This document shows, piece after piece, positions 53,990-63,866 of a stretch of DNA of 64,000 nucleotides. How positions within the stretch are numbered: the first letter of the stretch is position 1; the number at the start of each line of letters is the position of its first letter. The position numbers and the translations under genes are program-made. This DNA comes from a bacterium (GTDB lineage Bacteria; Orphanbacterota; Orphanbacteria; Orphanbacterales; Orphanbacteraceae), in the NCBI GenBank assembly GCA_025782575.1, contig JALGYY010000009.1, forward strand, positions 235,906 to 299,905, in the 5' to 3' direction. Under the pieces are notes generated by a model that worked only from the letters and a program-made list of their open reading frames with translations, had not been told where the DNA came from and did no database searches.

Positions 53990-56611
53990 ATGGTCGGCGA
54001 AGGAGGCCTGATCGTAATCGTGCCCGTACGTACTTCCATTTCAATCGCCCATGCGATTATCCCGTTCATCCTGTTTATGGCGATGGGAGGGGGCTGTTCT
54101 TCTTCTGACGAGGCCCCTTTTGATCCCTGGCTCTTTCTCGACGGCGATCTGAGCTCTCTACCCCGCTTCACCGATTCCCGTCTCCTCTCATTCTCGAGCT
54201 ACGATCGATGGGGTCGGAACGATGACGGCTTTTCCGGTCTTACATCTGCGATCCGAATTGATGAAAACGGCGAGCATGTTCTTGCGGAAGCGAAGGGGCC
54301 TGGTTCTGTCCGGCGCATCTGGATGACCTGGCCGGGGCTGGATACCGAACTCAGAATCTATATCGACGGCAAAACTCCCCCCGCGATCGCTTATCCGCTG
54401 GATGAGTTCTTCTCGGGGTTGCGGATGCCGTTCTTGCCCCCCTGGGTCGGTTCCGCGGCTCACTACGGAGGTGTCTTCTTCTCTCAGGTTCCGATCTTAT
54501 TTACGGAGAGCGTAAAGATCACGAGCGTCGACCGCCTCCGTTTCTATCAGATTGAAGTGGAACAACTCCCGGCCGGCACGAAAGTCAAAAGCTTTACCGC
54601 TGAAGTCGATCAGCTCGATGTCGATCGAATCACGGCGGCGCAGGACCTTCTCGGTCGACTCCCGGAGCGGGCTTCTTTCGAAATCCCGTGGTCGGTTCCC
54701 CCGAGCGAGGATGATCGCGAATACGATCTTGAAGTCAAGATCCCACCGGGACCCGGGACCGATGAGACGATCTTCGAATCCAATAGCAAGGGGGAAGTGC
54801 GGGAGATCCGAATTCAGATCGAGGGAGGGGGGGACGCATTGCGTGAGACACATCTCATCGCCTGGTGGGACGGCCGGAAGGAGCCGGCCATCCATGTTCC
54901 TCTTGCTGATCTCTTCGGCAGTGCTCATGGCGAAGTCCACATGAAGTCTGCCGGGATCATCAGTTCGGAGAACATCGGAATCGTGCGGCTTCCGATGCCC
55001 TACAAAAGGGCGAAGATCGTACTCCGGAATACCGGGCCCGAAGTGGTGCATGCCCGCGCCCGGATTCTGGTCGGCCAAGTGACTGATCTCAAAAACAAAG
55101 GAAGGTTGCACGCGACCTGGAGTCAGTCACTGAGCGTAATGGGAGAATCGATTCACGTCCTTCATATAAGAGGCCGGGGTCATCTTGTCGGTACGATTCT
55201 ATCGGCCACGGCGGCGCGGACCGAGCGGTTCCTCGAGGGGGATGAGACGATTCGCGTTGATTCCGATACAGCGGTTACCATTCATGGAACGGGTACGGAG
55301 GACCAGTTCAATTCGGGGTGGTACTTCGCCCCCTCCTCAGTGGAACTCCCGTTTCATGGTGTCCCGTTTCGGGCGAGGGGAGACGCCCCCCGGATCTCCG
55401 CCTATCGTTTTCGTTTTGTCGACCGAATTCCGTTCACTCACTCACTCTCCTATGAACAGGAACATGGAGACAGTAACGATGAGCCGGGAACGGAATACTC
55501 GATCATCACACTCTGGTACGGTGAACCCGGGGCGACGTGGGGTTCTCCGCCACCACCGGTCGGCGGGACGCCGTTTCTGAATCGTCGAGTCGTCTATCCC
55601 GCGTCAACCATCATCCCTGATTCGATCGTTTCCCTGCGAGGGTCCGGTATCCCCGACGAGCGAAAAATCATCTGGCCGGATCTGGTGGAAGGGTGGGACT
55701 CTCCTGCCGGAGCGCATGGGCAACGGTCGGTCATTCCGTTCCTGCGCCGCCTGAAAAGGCCGTCCGCCTGGTACGAGTCTACTGTTCCGGTGGTGGCCCG
55801 TGGCCGATACAGGATCTCTCTCGTGCACGCCCGTTCCCCGGGATTCGGGCTTCTCGATGCCGATCTTGGTGGTGAGCGATTGTTCCAGTCACTCGATCTT
55901 CATGGAGACAGCCTTCTTCCTGTGGTCGTTTCTCAAGCGAAAGGGGTGTGGACCCTTCCCGAGGGAGATCTTCCGATCCGCATTCTCGTTCGTGAAGGAA
56001 CAAGCGGGATTCCCCCACCCGCCGTGCCGATCGGATCACCTCTCGAGAAGTGGGACAGGCCGGTCCTCGCCATCGTCGGCGGCCTCCTGCTCGACCCGAT
56101 CGGGTCACCGGTCCTCCCGTGGAGTGTGGTCGGACCCTTCCCCAACTACGCCGATCGAGGGTTCGACACTGTTTACCCGCCTGAACAGGAGCATCTGGCC
56201 GGCGGAATTCGTGATCGGGCCGGATCCTATGACGGCGGGAACGGGGACAGGGTCTCCTGGCGGGAAGTTCGAGCCGATCCCGCCGGCTTTCTCGATCTCA
56301 GAAAATCGATTACCCCCATTTCCCATCAGGTGGCCTACGGTCTGACATGGTGCTATGCGGCAGAGGATCGCCGCGTCCTCTTTTCCATGGGAGGGGATGA
56401 CGGCCTCGCCGTCTGGGTGAACGGCCGTCCCGTATGGAAGAACCATATCCATCGAGCTTTCAAAGCTGATGAAGATCGCTTTCCCGTTGACCTCCATCGA
56501 GGCTGGAATGAGATCCTGGTCAAGGTGGATCAGTTTATTGCGGGATGGGGATTTTCATTGCGAGTCAACGATCCTGATGGAGCGCTCACTTTTTCGACGA
56601 CTAAAGACTAG
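53990..56611 (+). CDS. DUF2961-domain lipoprotein
   Basis: A ~873-residue exported protein. Start at 53990 (GAGGGGAGGT directly upstream) rather than TTG 53966. The N terminus has a hydrophobic stretch ending FMAMGGGCSSS, a lipoprotein signal with Cys near residue 36. Residues ~60-500 carry the DUF2961 core (FSGLTSAIRIDENGEHVLAEAKGPGSVRRIWMTW...ELRIYIDGKTPPAIAYPLDEFFSG; HGTGTEDQFNSGWYFAP; YRFRFVDRIPFTHSLSYEQEHGD), recently linked to glycan cleavage in some members (fructofuranosidase-type). A distal jelly-roll-like module (YAAEDRRVLFSMGGDDGLAVWVNGRPVW...RGWNEILVKVDQ) ends the chain. Likely carbohydrate role, exact substrate not visible. Confidence 0.88.
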   Translation: MVGEGGLIVIVPVRTSISIAHAIIPFILFMAMGGGCSSSDEAPFDPWLFLDGDLSSLPRFTDSRLLSFSSYDRWGRNDDGFSGLTSAIRIDENGEHVLAEAKGPGSVRRIWMTWPGLDTELRIYIDGKTPPAIAYPLDEFFSGLRMPFLPPWVGSAAHYGGVFFSQVPILFTESVKITSVDRLRFYQIEVEQLPAGTKVKSFTAEVDQLDVDRITAAQDLLGRLPERASFEIPWSVPPSEDDREYDLEVKIPPGPGTDETIFESNSKGEVREIRIQIEGGGDALRETHLIAWWDGRKEPAIHVPLADLFGSAHGEVHMKSAGIISSENIGIVRLPMPYKRAKIVLRNTGPEVVHARARILVGQVTDLKNKGRLHATWSQSLSVMGESIHVLHIRGRGHLVGTILSATAARTERFLEGDETIRVDSDTAVTIHGTGTEDQFNSGWYFAPSSVELPFHGVPFRARGDAPRISAYRFRFVDRIPFTHSLSYEQEHGDSNDEPGTEYSIITLWYGEPGATWGSPPPPVGGTPFLNRRVVYPASTIIPDSIVSLRGSGIPDERKIIWPDLVEGWDSPAGAHGQRSVIPFLRRLKRPSAWYESTVPVVARGRYRISLVHARSPGFGLLDADLGGERLFQSLDLHGDSLLPVVVSQAKGVWTLPEGDLPIRILVREGTSGIPPPAVPIGSPLEKWDRPVLAIVGGLLLDPIGSPVLPWSVVGPFPNYADRGFDTVYPPEQEHLAGGIRDRAGSYDGGNGDRVSWREVRADPAGFLDLRKSITPISHQVAYGLTWCYAAEDRRVLFSMGGDDGLAVWVNGRPVWKNHIHRAFKADEDRFPVDLHRGWNEILVKVDQFIAGWGFSLRVNDPDGALTFSTTKD

Positions 56612-56639
56612 ACGGTACATCGTAATTCAATAGACCTCC

Positions 56640-56764
56640 CCCCGCCTGCTGTCCCATGTGATCCTCCTCCCGAGGAGCCGCTGCGGGACTCCTCTCGTCG
56701 CCCCGACCCGGCCTCGTCTCCCTAATTCTCCCGGGAAGAGGATCACATGGGACAGCAGGCGGGG
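56640..56764. repeat. Palindromic element, copy C (outer unit without inner insert)
   Basis: Arms 56640-56672 and 56732-56764 pair over 33 bp with one mismatch. The first 22-23 bp (CCCCGCCTGCTGTCCCATGT plus GAT) are unique to this locus; the rest is the core CCTCCTCCCGAGGAGCCGCT, then GCGGGACTCC, and on the right CCGGCCTCGTCTCCCTAATT, then CTCCCGGGAAGAGG. Unlike copies A, B and D there is no GGGGACACAATA palindrome; left and right cores are joined by ~20 nt. It fills the convergent gap between the DUF2961 gene and the debranching gene. Confidence 0.88.
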
Positions 56765-56776
56765 ACCGGGTACTAC

Positions 56777-58765
56777 TCAGTCCCGAGCCGTCATCTTCCA
56801 GGCCCGCAGAATCTCAGCTACACTCCATGCTTGAGCAGTGCATCCTCTAGGTGTAAAGGGTGCGTCGCCGTCAAAGATCTCGCTTACGCTCCCGAGGCCA
56901 TGCTCATGCAGATTGCCGATGAGAGGCATGAAGAACGAACGGGCCAGTTCGGGATCGCCGTTCACGCGGAGATGAGCGACAGCGAACGGCCCGAGCAGCC
57001 AGCCCCAGACAGTCCCCTGATGATAGGCGGCGTCCCGGGTTCTCCTGTCGCCTCCGTATCGCCCGATGTAAGCCGGATCTCTCGGTGAGAGGCTTCTGAG
57101 ACCATGAGGGGTGAGGAGATCCCTCTGGCAGACGTCGACCACGGCGCTTTGCATGTTCCCGTCAAGCGGGCTGTGGGGAAGAGATACGGCGAAGATCTGA
57201 TTCGGCCTGATCGCCGGATCGTCCCGGTCCGGTCCGTCGATCACATCGAAGAGACATCCCGAATCATTGTTCCAGTAACGCACGAATGATTCGCGTACCT
57301 CTGCCGCCGCTTCGTCGTAGGGAGCAGGAGATTCGCCGAGGGGTGCGGCGAAGTCACCCATGGTACGGAGGGCGTTGAACCAGAGAGCATTGATCTCCAC
57401 AGGCTTCCCGATTCGGGGCGTGACCACCCAATCCTCTACTTTGGCATCCATCCATGTCAGCTGAACGCCCGCTTCTCCTGAATGGAGCAATCCATCGTTC
57501 GGATCGACGTGAATGTTGTGTCTTGTCCCTCGAAAGTGGGCGTCGACAATCTCCTTCAATGTCGGCCAGAGAGAAGAGAGGAGGTCGAGATCCTCGGTTG
57601 CATCGAGATAGCTCGCGATCGCTTCGAAATACCAGAGCGTCCCGTCGACCGTGTTGTATTCAGGTTCTTCGCCTAGATCCGGGAACCGGTTCGGGATCAT
57701 CCCTTCGCTCACGTGGCGGCCGAATGTCTCGAGAACTTTTTTTGCTACGTCGCTCCTCCCCGTACAGAGCGCGATTCCGGATAGGCTGATCATCGTGTCC
57801 CGTCCCCAGTCTGAAAACCAGGGATAACCGGCGATGACCGACCGGCCGTTCGGATCGTCCGCGCCGGTTCGATCGACGATGAACTGGTCGGCGGCGAGGG
57901 CGAGTTGACCGAGCTGGGGAGCGAGGGGCGAACCGCCGATCGTCGATGCCGCGGCCCGCAGGATGTTACTGTCATGATTGCGCCGCCGTTCGAGTCCCTT
58001 TTCCCCATCTTTCGATGCGCCCGGGTCAATCGTGGCGACCAGCGTGACAGGCCGGCCGGGCTCAATCGGGATCCGAATCCTGCCCGCCTTCAGGTGATCT
58101 TCCCGTTCCCGCAGGCCGCGATACTCCTCTACACATAGAAAATAATCTGAAACGTGCTTCGAAAGCGCTTCCCAATCCCCTCCTGATGCCAGCATGCGGA
58201 CGACCGGCCCCTTTTCTTTGTGCTCCATCCGGAGACTCCCTTTGTCGACCTCCGTGTCGATACGGGGCTTTCCGGTCGTGACATCGTGATAGTCTCTCCG
58301 ATTGGCGAGCACATCGACATGAAGATCGGCAGCGGTTCCTTCGATCATCTCGTAATGGATGTAAGTGGTATTCGCTCCCTGTTCCATCCAGATTCTCTTC
58401 TCAATAATTATAGTTCCTATCTGAAACGTCCAGACAGGAATCGATTTTTCGAGCCGAAAACGGATGAGCGATTCATAGCCCCTAGGGGTGATGGACCCGT
58501 CAGTTTTCCGGTCACCGAAGAGAGGTGTTCGGATACCGCCCGTTTCGAGTGTCTCGTCGATCTTGGGAATCAGGAGAGTGCGTCCGACGGGGGGCGAGAG
58601 AGCGGCGATCAGGATGCCATGGTACCGACGTGTCAGAATGCCGGCGACAGTTCCCATGGCGAACCCTCCGATTCCATTCGTGACGAGCCACTCCAGGCGG
58701 CTCGATCGCGAAAAATCGACGCAGACTTCGGCATCAAAATCGATCAGGGGGGCATACTCATTCAT
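56777..58765 (-). CDS. Amylo-alpha-1,6-glucosidase/glycogen-debranching-enzyme-type protein
   Basis: A 662-residue cytoplasmic enzyme of the GDE family. N-terminal domain (GDE_N: EWLVTNGIGGFAMGTVAGILTRRYHGILIAALSPPVGRTLLIPKIDETLE) and the GDE_C (alpha/alpha)6 barrel, GYPWFSDWGRDTMISLSGIAL with the catalytic Asp of WGRDT, then YNTVDGTLWYFEAIASYL and LTWMDAKVEDWVVTPRIGKPVEINALWFNAL (second acidic residue), GTVWGWLLGPFAVAHLR. It hydrolyses alpha-1,6 branch points in glycogen-like polymers. No glycogen synthase or phosphorylase is in the window. Convergent with the DUF2961 gene. Confidence 0.93.
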   Translation of the reverse strand: MNEYAPLIDFDAEVCVDFSRSSRLEWLVTNGIGGFAMGTVAGILTRRYHGILIAALSPPVGRTLLIPKIDETLETGGIRTPLFGDRKTDGSITPRGYESLIRFRLEKSIPVWTFQIGTIIIEKRIWMEQGANTTYIHYEMIEGTAADLHVDVLANRRDYHDVTTGKPRIDTEVDKGSLRMEHKEKGPVVRMLASGGDWEALSKHVSDYFLCVEEYRGLREREDHLKAGRIRIPIEPGRPVTLVATIDPGASKDGEKGLERRRNHDSNILRAAASTIGGSPLAPQLGQLALAADQFIVDRTGADDPNGRSVIAGYPWFSDWGRDTMISLSGIALCTGRSDVAKKVLETFGRHVSEGMIPNRFPDLGEEPEYNTVDGTLWYFEAIASYLDATEDLDLLSSLWPTLKEIVDAHFRGTRHNIHVDPNDGLLHSGEAGVQLTWMDAKVEDWVVTPRIGKPVEINALWFNALRTMGDFAAPLGESPAPYDEAAAEVRESFVRYWNNDSGCLFDVIDGPDRDDPAIRPNQIFAVSLPHSPLDGNMQSAVVDVCQRDLLTPHGLRSLSPRDPAYIGRYGGDRRTRDAAYHQGTVWGWLLGPFAVAHLRVNGDPELARSFFMPLIGNLHEHGLGSVSEIFDGDAPFTPRGCTAQAWSVAEILRAWKMTARD

Positions 58766-58839
58766 ACGGCGGATCGTACACGAGGTGGGGCGAGGGGCAA
58801 GGCCGTTCTCCAGACGTTCGGCCCGGCCTTGCGGGGCGG

Positions 58840-59175
58840 TTACACTGGGGCTAAAATGACAGGGCTCCGGGAATCGACGCTATGGGCCGGCGAAGTTTCA
58901 GCGAGACTCTTCTCCCCGTTCACCTCTCCCATCTTGGTCGCCAGATTCTCGGCGTTGCGCGTGGCCAGCTCCTTGCGACCGGAACGTGTGGCGCAATGTG
59001 TGAGAAGGTCGTCAGTTGTCTCGATCTTGGCCCCTGAAAGTTTTTCACGGTAAGCTGGCACGATTCCCTCGATCTCGTCGATATTGTAGCTCGTATCATT
59101 CACCTGTGTTTCGAGAGCGAGCTCCGTCCCATCGGTCAATGACGAGATCCGGGCATCAAGTGAGGGGGCTCGCAC
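58840..59175 (-). CDS. Short DUF4332-like helix-hairpin-helix protein
   Basis: A 111-residue protein whose centre (YNIDEIEGIVPAYREKLSGAKIETTDDLLTHCATRSGRKELATRN) follows the DUF4332/HhH pattern (IEGIGPxYAxKLxxAGIxTTDxLLxxxATxxGRxELA). The normal sequel with KWVNxADL is missing and the C terminus is short, so this may be a half-domain or a decayed copy. GTG start at 59175 overlaps the 3' end of the upstream cysteine-cluster gene by 20 nt; other starts are possible. Role unknown, nucleic-acid or protein contact is the usual HhH use. Confidence 0.6.
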   Translation of the reverse strand: MRAPSLDARISSLTDGTELALETQVNDTSYNIDEIEGIVPAYREKLSGAKIETTDDLLTHCATRSGRKELATRNAENLATKMGEVNGEKSLAETSPAHSVDSRSPVILAPV

Positions 59176-59539
59176 CGGGGCAGAATCGAGCCAGCCCGTT
59201 CCAGGCCCGTTTGGATTTCAAGTATTCCGGCCAGAAGGGGAACTGGCGGCATTGTTCCGGCCTGGCCGGGTGCAGCGAGCAGCGAGGTTTCTGATAGAAC
59301 GGGCACGGGCTCTTTCTTGTCACCTGGATCCAGGAACCTTCGTCGCTGTCTCCATAGAGCGATCGAAACTCTGCGACGGGCATGGAAAGATGCCGCGCAG
59401 CCCGGAGTTGGTCCTCTCGCGTGAACAGGACCCAGCCGGGACGTTCGCAGCAATGGCCGCATGCTGTGCAAGAGAATTCGAGATCGTGCTCTTTGAACAA
59501 TCGAATCACTTTCCGTAAAACCGGGCCGAACAGCGCCAC
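59156..59539 (-). CDS. YkgJ-family cysteine-cluster protein
   Basis: A 127-residue protein with the family cluster C-T-A-C-G-H-C-C (FSCTACGHCCERPG) near residue 24, then SPCPFYQKPRCSLHPARPEQCRQFPFWP and FCPG, the full set of Cys that may bind an Fe-S cluster or zinc. Family members are common and functionally uncharacterised. The ATG at 59539 opens it, and it overlaps the HhH-like gene at its 3' end by 20 nt, so they are likely co-transcribed. Confidence 0.9.
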   Translation of the reverse strand: MALFGPVLRKVIRLFKEHDLEFSCTACGHCCERPGWVLFTREDQLRAARHLSMPVAEFRSLYGDSDEGSWIQVTRKSPCPFYQKPRCSLHPARPEQCRQFPFWPEYLKSKRAWNGLARFCPGASPLT

Positions 59540-59711
59540 ACAAGAGTAGTCGGCTCCCGGCCGGGGTTCAACTGGAGGATACGCCGGCTCACCTGCGAGA
59601 AATGGGAGCGTCCGGAATGCAGAGAGGTGTTACTGTGATAGGTGTCTCTGGGAGGCGCCGGAATTTTTCGGTGACCCCGGGCCGAAACAACGGACTAAGC
59701 AAGGGAGATGT

Positions 59712-60488
59712 ATGATCACCTGGACCGTACTCGGAAGCGGGACGCACTTCGCGAGCGCTACGCGCGGCTCTTCCGGTCACCTTCTCAGGAGCGGCGATAC
59801 CGAAATTCTCGTCGACTGCGGACCGGGTTCGTTTCATGGGATCGCGAAGGCGGGGTCAGCGCCCGAGAATCTACGGGCCTGTCTCATCAGTCATCTTCAC
59901 CCCGATCACGTATCCGACTTGCTGCCATTACTTTTCCGGTTGAGAAACGAGGCGAAGAGCAGCGGTGAGCGTCGGTTCCTGGTCGCCGGCCCTATGGGGA
60001 TCGCTGACTATCTGGACGATCTCGCTGATCTCCACGCTCCTTATCTGGACCACTCCGATTTCCATGTGGAGGTGGAAGAGGGCAATTCGGGGGCGCTCAA
60101 GATCGATCACCTCATAATCGACCGCGCCCCCATGGCCCATGGAGTCCCCACGGTAGCCTACGGTTTCACGGGCGAGGGGGAGGGGCGGATCGTTTACAGC
60201 GGGGATACGGGACGCTCAGCCGAACTGGTTCGATTCGCCCAGGGGGCCGAACTGCTCGTGATCGAATCGAGTTTCCCCAATGGAAAAGAAGAGCCGTTTC
60301 ATCTGACACCGGCTGAAGCGGCTCAAACAGCGGCGGACGCCCGGGTAGGCGGGGTGATCCTTGTCCATTTGAATCCGGAGTGCGACGACGGGGATCTTGT
60401 CGAGCAGTGCGGTGATTCTTTTCATGGTCTCATGATGATCGGAACCGATCTCATGACACATGAAGTGGATGGGTCGGGCCGGGAATGA
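59712..60488 (+). CDS. MBL-fold metallo-hydrolase (RNase Z-like)
   Basis: A 258-residue binuclear metallo-beta-lactamase-fold enzyme. Motif I TVLGSGTHFASATRGSSGHLL, motif II H-x-H-x-D-H in ISHLHPDHVSDLLPLLF, the distal Asp in GRIVYSGDTGRSAELVRFA, and the last His in ILVHLNPECDD. The order and the ~250-residue size resemble tRNase Z and YycJ/arylsulfatase-like relatives, but the exosite of true RNase Z is not recognised. AGGGAG precedes the ATG. Its stop overlaps the next gene by 4 nt. Confidence 0.9.
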   Translation: MITWTVLGSGTHFASATRGSSGHLLRSGDTEILVDCGPGSFHGIAKAGSAPENLRACLISHLHPDHVSDLLPLLFRLRNEAKSSGERRFLVAGPMGIADYLDDLADLHAPYLDHSDFHVEVEEGNSGALKIDHLIIDRAPMAHGVPTVAYGFTGEGEGRIVYSGDTGRSAELVRFAQGAELLVIESSFPNGKEEPFHLTPAEAAQTAADARVGGVILVHLNPECDDGDLVEQCGDSFHGLMMIGTDLMTHEVDGSGRE

Positions 60489-61477
60489 GCGCGATTCGAA
60501 TGGGCCTGATCGGCACCGGCCGTCACGGAGTTCGTTACGCCAATCATCTCTTGTCCGGGGATGTTCCCGGGGCGAAACTGGCGGCGGTCAGTCGCCGGGA
60601 TCATGAGGCCGGCCATGCCCAGGCATCGGATTGGGGGGTCGCCTATCACACTGACATTCAGTCCATGGCTACGGATGCGGGAATCGATGCTCTTCTAATA
60701 GTCTCCGGGGCGGCCCATCACCCGGAGGGGGTGTGCGCGGCACTCGCCTGTAACAAGCCCGTACTTGTGGAAAAGCCGCTGGCAGTTGATCTGGCCGGAT
60801 GTGACGTGATTCTTCAGGCCGCGGAGCGTTCGGATGCCCCTGTTATGGTGGCCCAGACGACTCGCTATGAGGGCCCCATGCTGGGCCTGTTCCATTCCCT
60901 TGACCAAATCGGCGTGATCAGGCAGGTGAACTTCCTGCTTCGATCCGAGGATCGAACCCACGGGGATGACGGTCTCTTCCAGCGCAGGCTCGATGATGGA
61001 GGGGCGGTTCTGGATTCAGGCGTCCACTACTTCGATCTCCTCCCACGCCTCGTCGGACCGATCGAAAAGGTCTGGTGCGACCGGCTCTTCATTCGCGAAA
61101 CTCCGATCGATGACGGTTACACCGCCATTCTGGTCTCCCGGTCGGGAGCGAGGGTCGTAATCTCCATGGGACGCTGGGGGAATTCCCGAAATGAGGTGAT
61201 CGAAGTGGCCGGTGACGACGGCCTGCTGCTCCTGTCACGGACACCCTCTTCCCTGGCAATCGTGAAGGGCCGGGAGAAGATAGAGGTGCCGTTTCCGGAT
61301 GTCCCCGGTACGCTGATCCCCACGCTTCTTGATTTCGAGAGGGTCTGCCGTGGCGAGACCAAACCGCCGATCACCCTGGCGGATGGCCGCGCCGCCGTCC
61401 TCCTCGCCCAGGCGTGCTGCCAGAGTGACGGTCACTGGCTGTCAGTGAAAGATGGTGAGATCAATCCAATCGATTAG
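60485..61477 (+). CDS. Gfo/Idh/MocA-family oxidoreductase
   Basis: A 330-residue NAD(P)-dependent sugar- or inositol-type dehydrogenase. Rossmann motif IRMGLIGTGRHGVRYANHLL (GxGxxG) and the diagnostic EKP in KPVLVEKPLAVDL, followed by the C-terminal alpha/beta domain with DSGVHYFDLLPRLVG (the G-x-H-x-x-D/catalytic His region). Coupled by ATGA to the MBL gene. Substrate not readable. Confidence 0.92.
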   Translation: MSAIRMGLIGTGRHGVRYANHLLSGDVPGAKLAAVSRRDHEAGHAQASDWGVAYHTDIQSMATDAGIDALLIVSGAAHHPEGVCAALACNKPVLVEKPLAVDLAGCDVILQAAERSDAPVMVAQTTRYEGPMLGLFHSLDQIGVIRQVNFLLRSEDRTHGDDGLFQRRLDDGGAVLDSGVHYFDLLPRLVGPIEKVWCDRLFIRETPIDDGYTAILVSRSGARVVISMGRWGNSRNEVIEVAGDDGLLLLSRTPSSLAIVKGREKIEVPFPDVPGTLIPTLLDFERVCRGETKPPITLADGRAAVLLAQACCQSDGHWLSVKDGEINPID

Positions 61478-61587
61478 GACCCTGTCAAAATGGCAGTTCT
61501 AATCGGGGGTTCGTTTCTCGCCGTAATTCGATTGTCATCGTAACCAATTGAAAACAAATCAGTTAAGATAGTAATGGTCTTTCGGCA

Positions 61588-61627
61588 CGTGATTTGCTCT
61601 CAAAGCCTCTGTATTTTGGAAATCACG
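61588..61627. promoter_or_regulatory. Inverted repeat in the groES leader
   Basis: CGTGATTT (61588-61595) and AAATCACG (61620-61627), 8-bp perfect arms 24 nt apart, in an AT-rich stretch 100-140 nt before groES. It is not the CIRCE element (TTAGCACTC-N9-GAGTGCTAA), which is absent. Possible regulator site or leader hairpin. Confidence 0.35.
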
Positions 61628-61667
61628 AACGATTCGATTGAATTGGCCTTAGATTTCCCACCAGTTG

Positions 61668-61685
61668 CTCGCCCCCCGGGGCGAG
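61668..61685 (+). promoter_or_regulatory. GC hairpin just upstream of groES
   Basis: CTCGCCCC-CC-GGGGCGAG, 8-bp perfect stem with a 2-nt centre, 41 nt before the groES ATG. In an otherwise AT-rich leader this may be a stable 5'-UTR stem or an operator. Confidence 0.35.
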
Positions 61686-61726
61686 ATTAGAAGAAAACCC
61701 TGATTGTGTTGAAAGGAGCAATGGGG

Positions 61727-63683
<1,957 letters not shown>

Positions 63684-63690
63684 TTCCCGC

Positions 63691-63785
63691 TGCGGCTTGA
63701 AGCCGCACGTGAACTATAGACCTGTCTTCGGGCAGGCATAGAGAGATGCGGCCCGCTCTTCGGAGCGGGCCGTTCTCGTCTATAA
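63691..63785 (+). terminator. Triple hairpin after groEL
   Basis: Three successive stems: TGCGGC-TTGAA-GCCGCA (63691-63707), CCTGTC-TTCG-GGCAGG (63721-63736) and CGGCCCGCTC-TTCG-GAGCGGGCCG (63749-63772); the last two have UUCG tetraloops, and the third is a perfect 10-bp stem followed by TTCTCGTCTAT. The array probably combines RNA 3'-end protection with termination. Confidence 0.75.
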
Positions 63786-63866
63786 CTGAAAAGTTGACCG
63801 ATGGGTAGCTATACCAGGCGGGGCCTATGTGGTTTTGGAAGGCTCCCCCCGATCGGGGCGCTCCCC

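Noticed and set aside
61478-61726. CIRCE or other known heat-shock operator upstream of groES
   Set aside because: No TTAGCACTC/GAGTGCTAA pair exists. Only a looser inverted repeat and a GC hairpin are seen, listed separately at low confidence.
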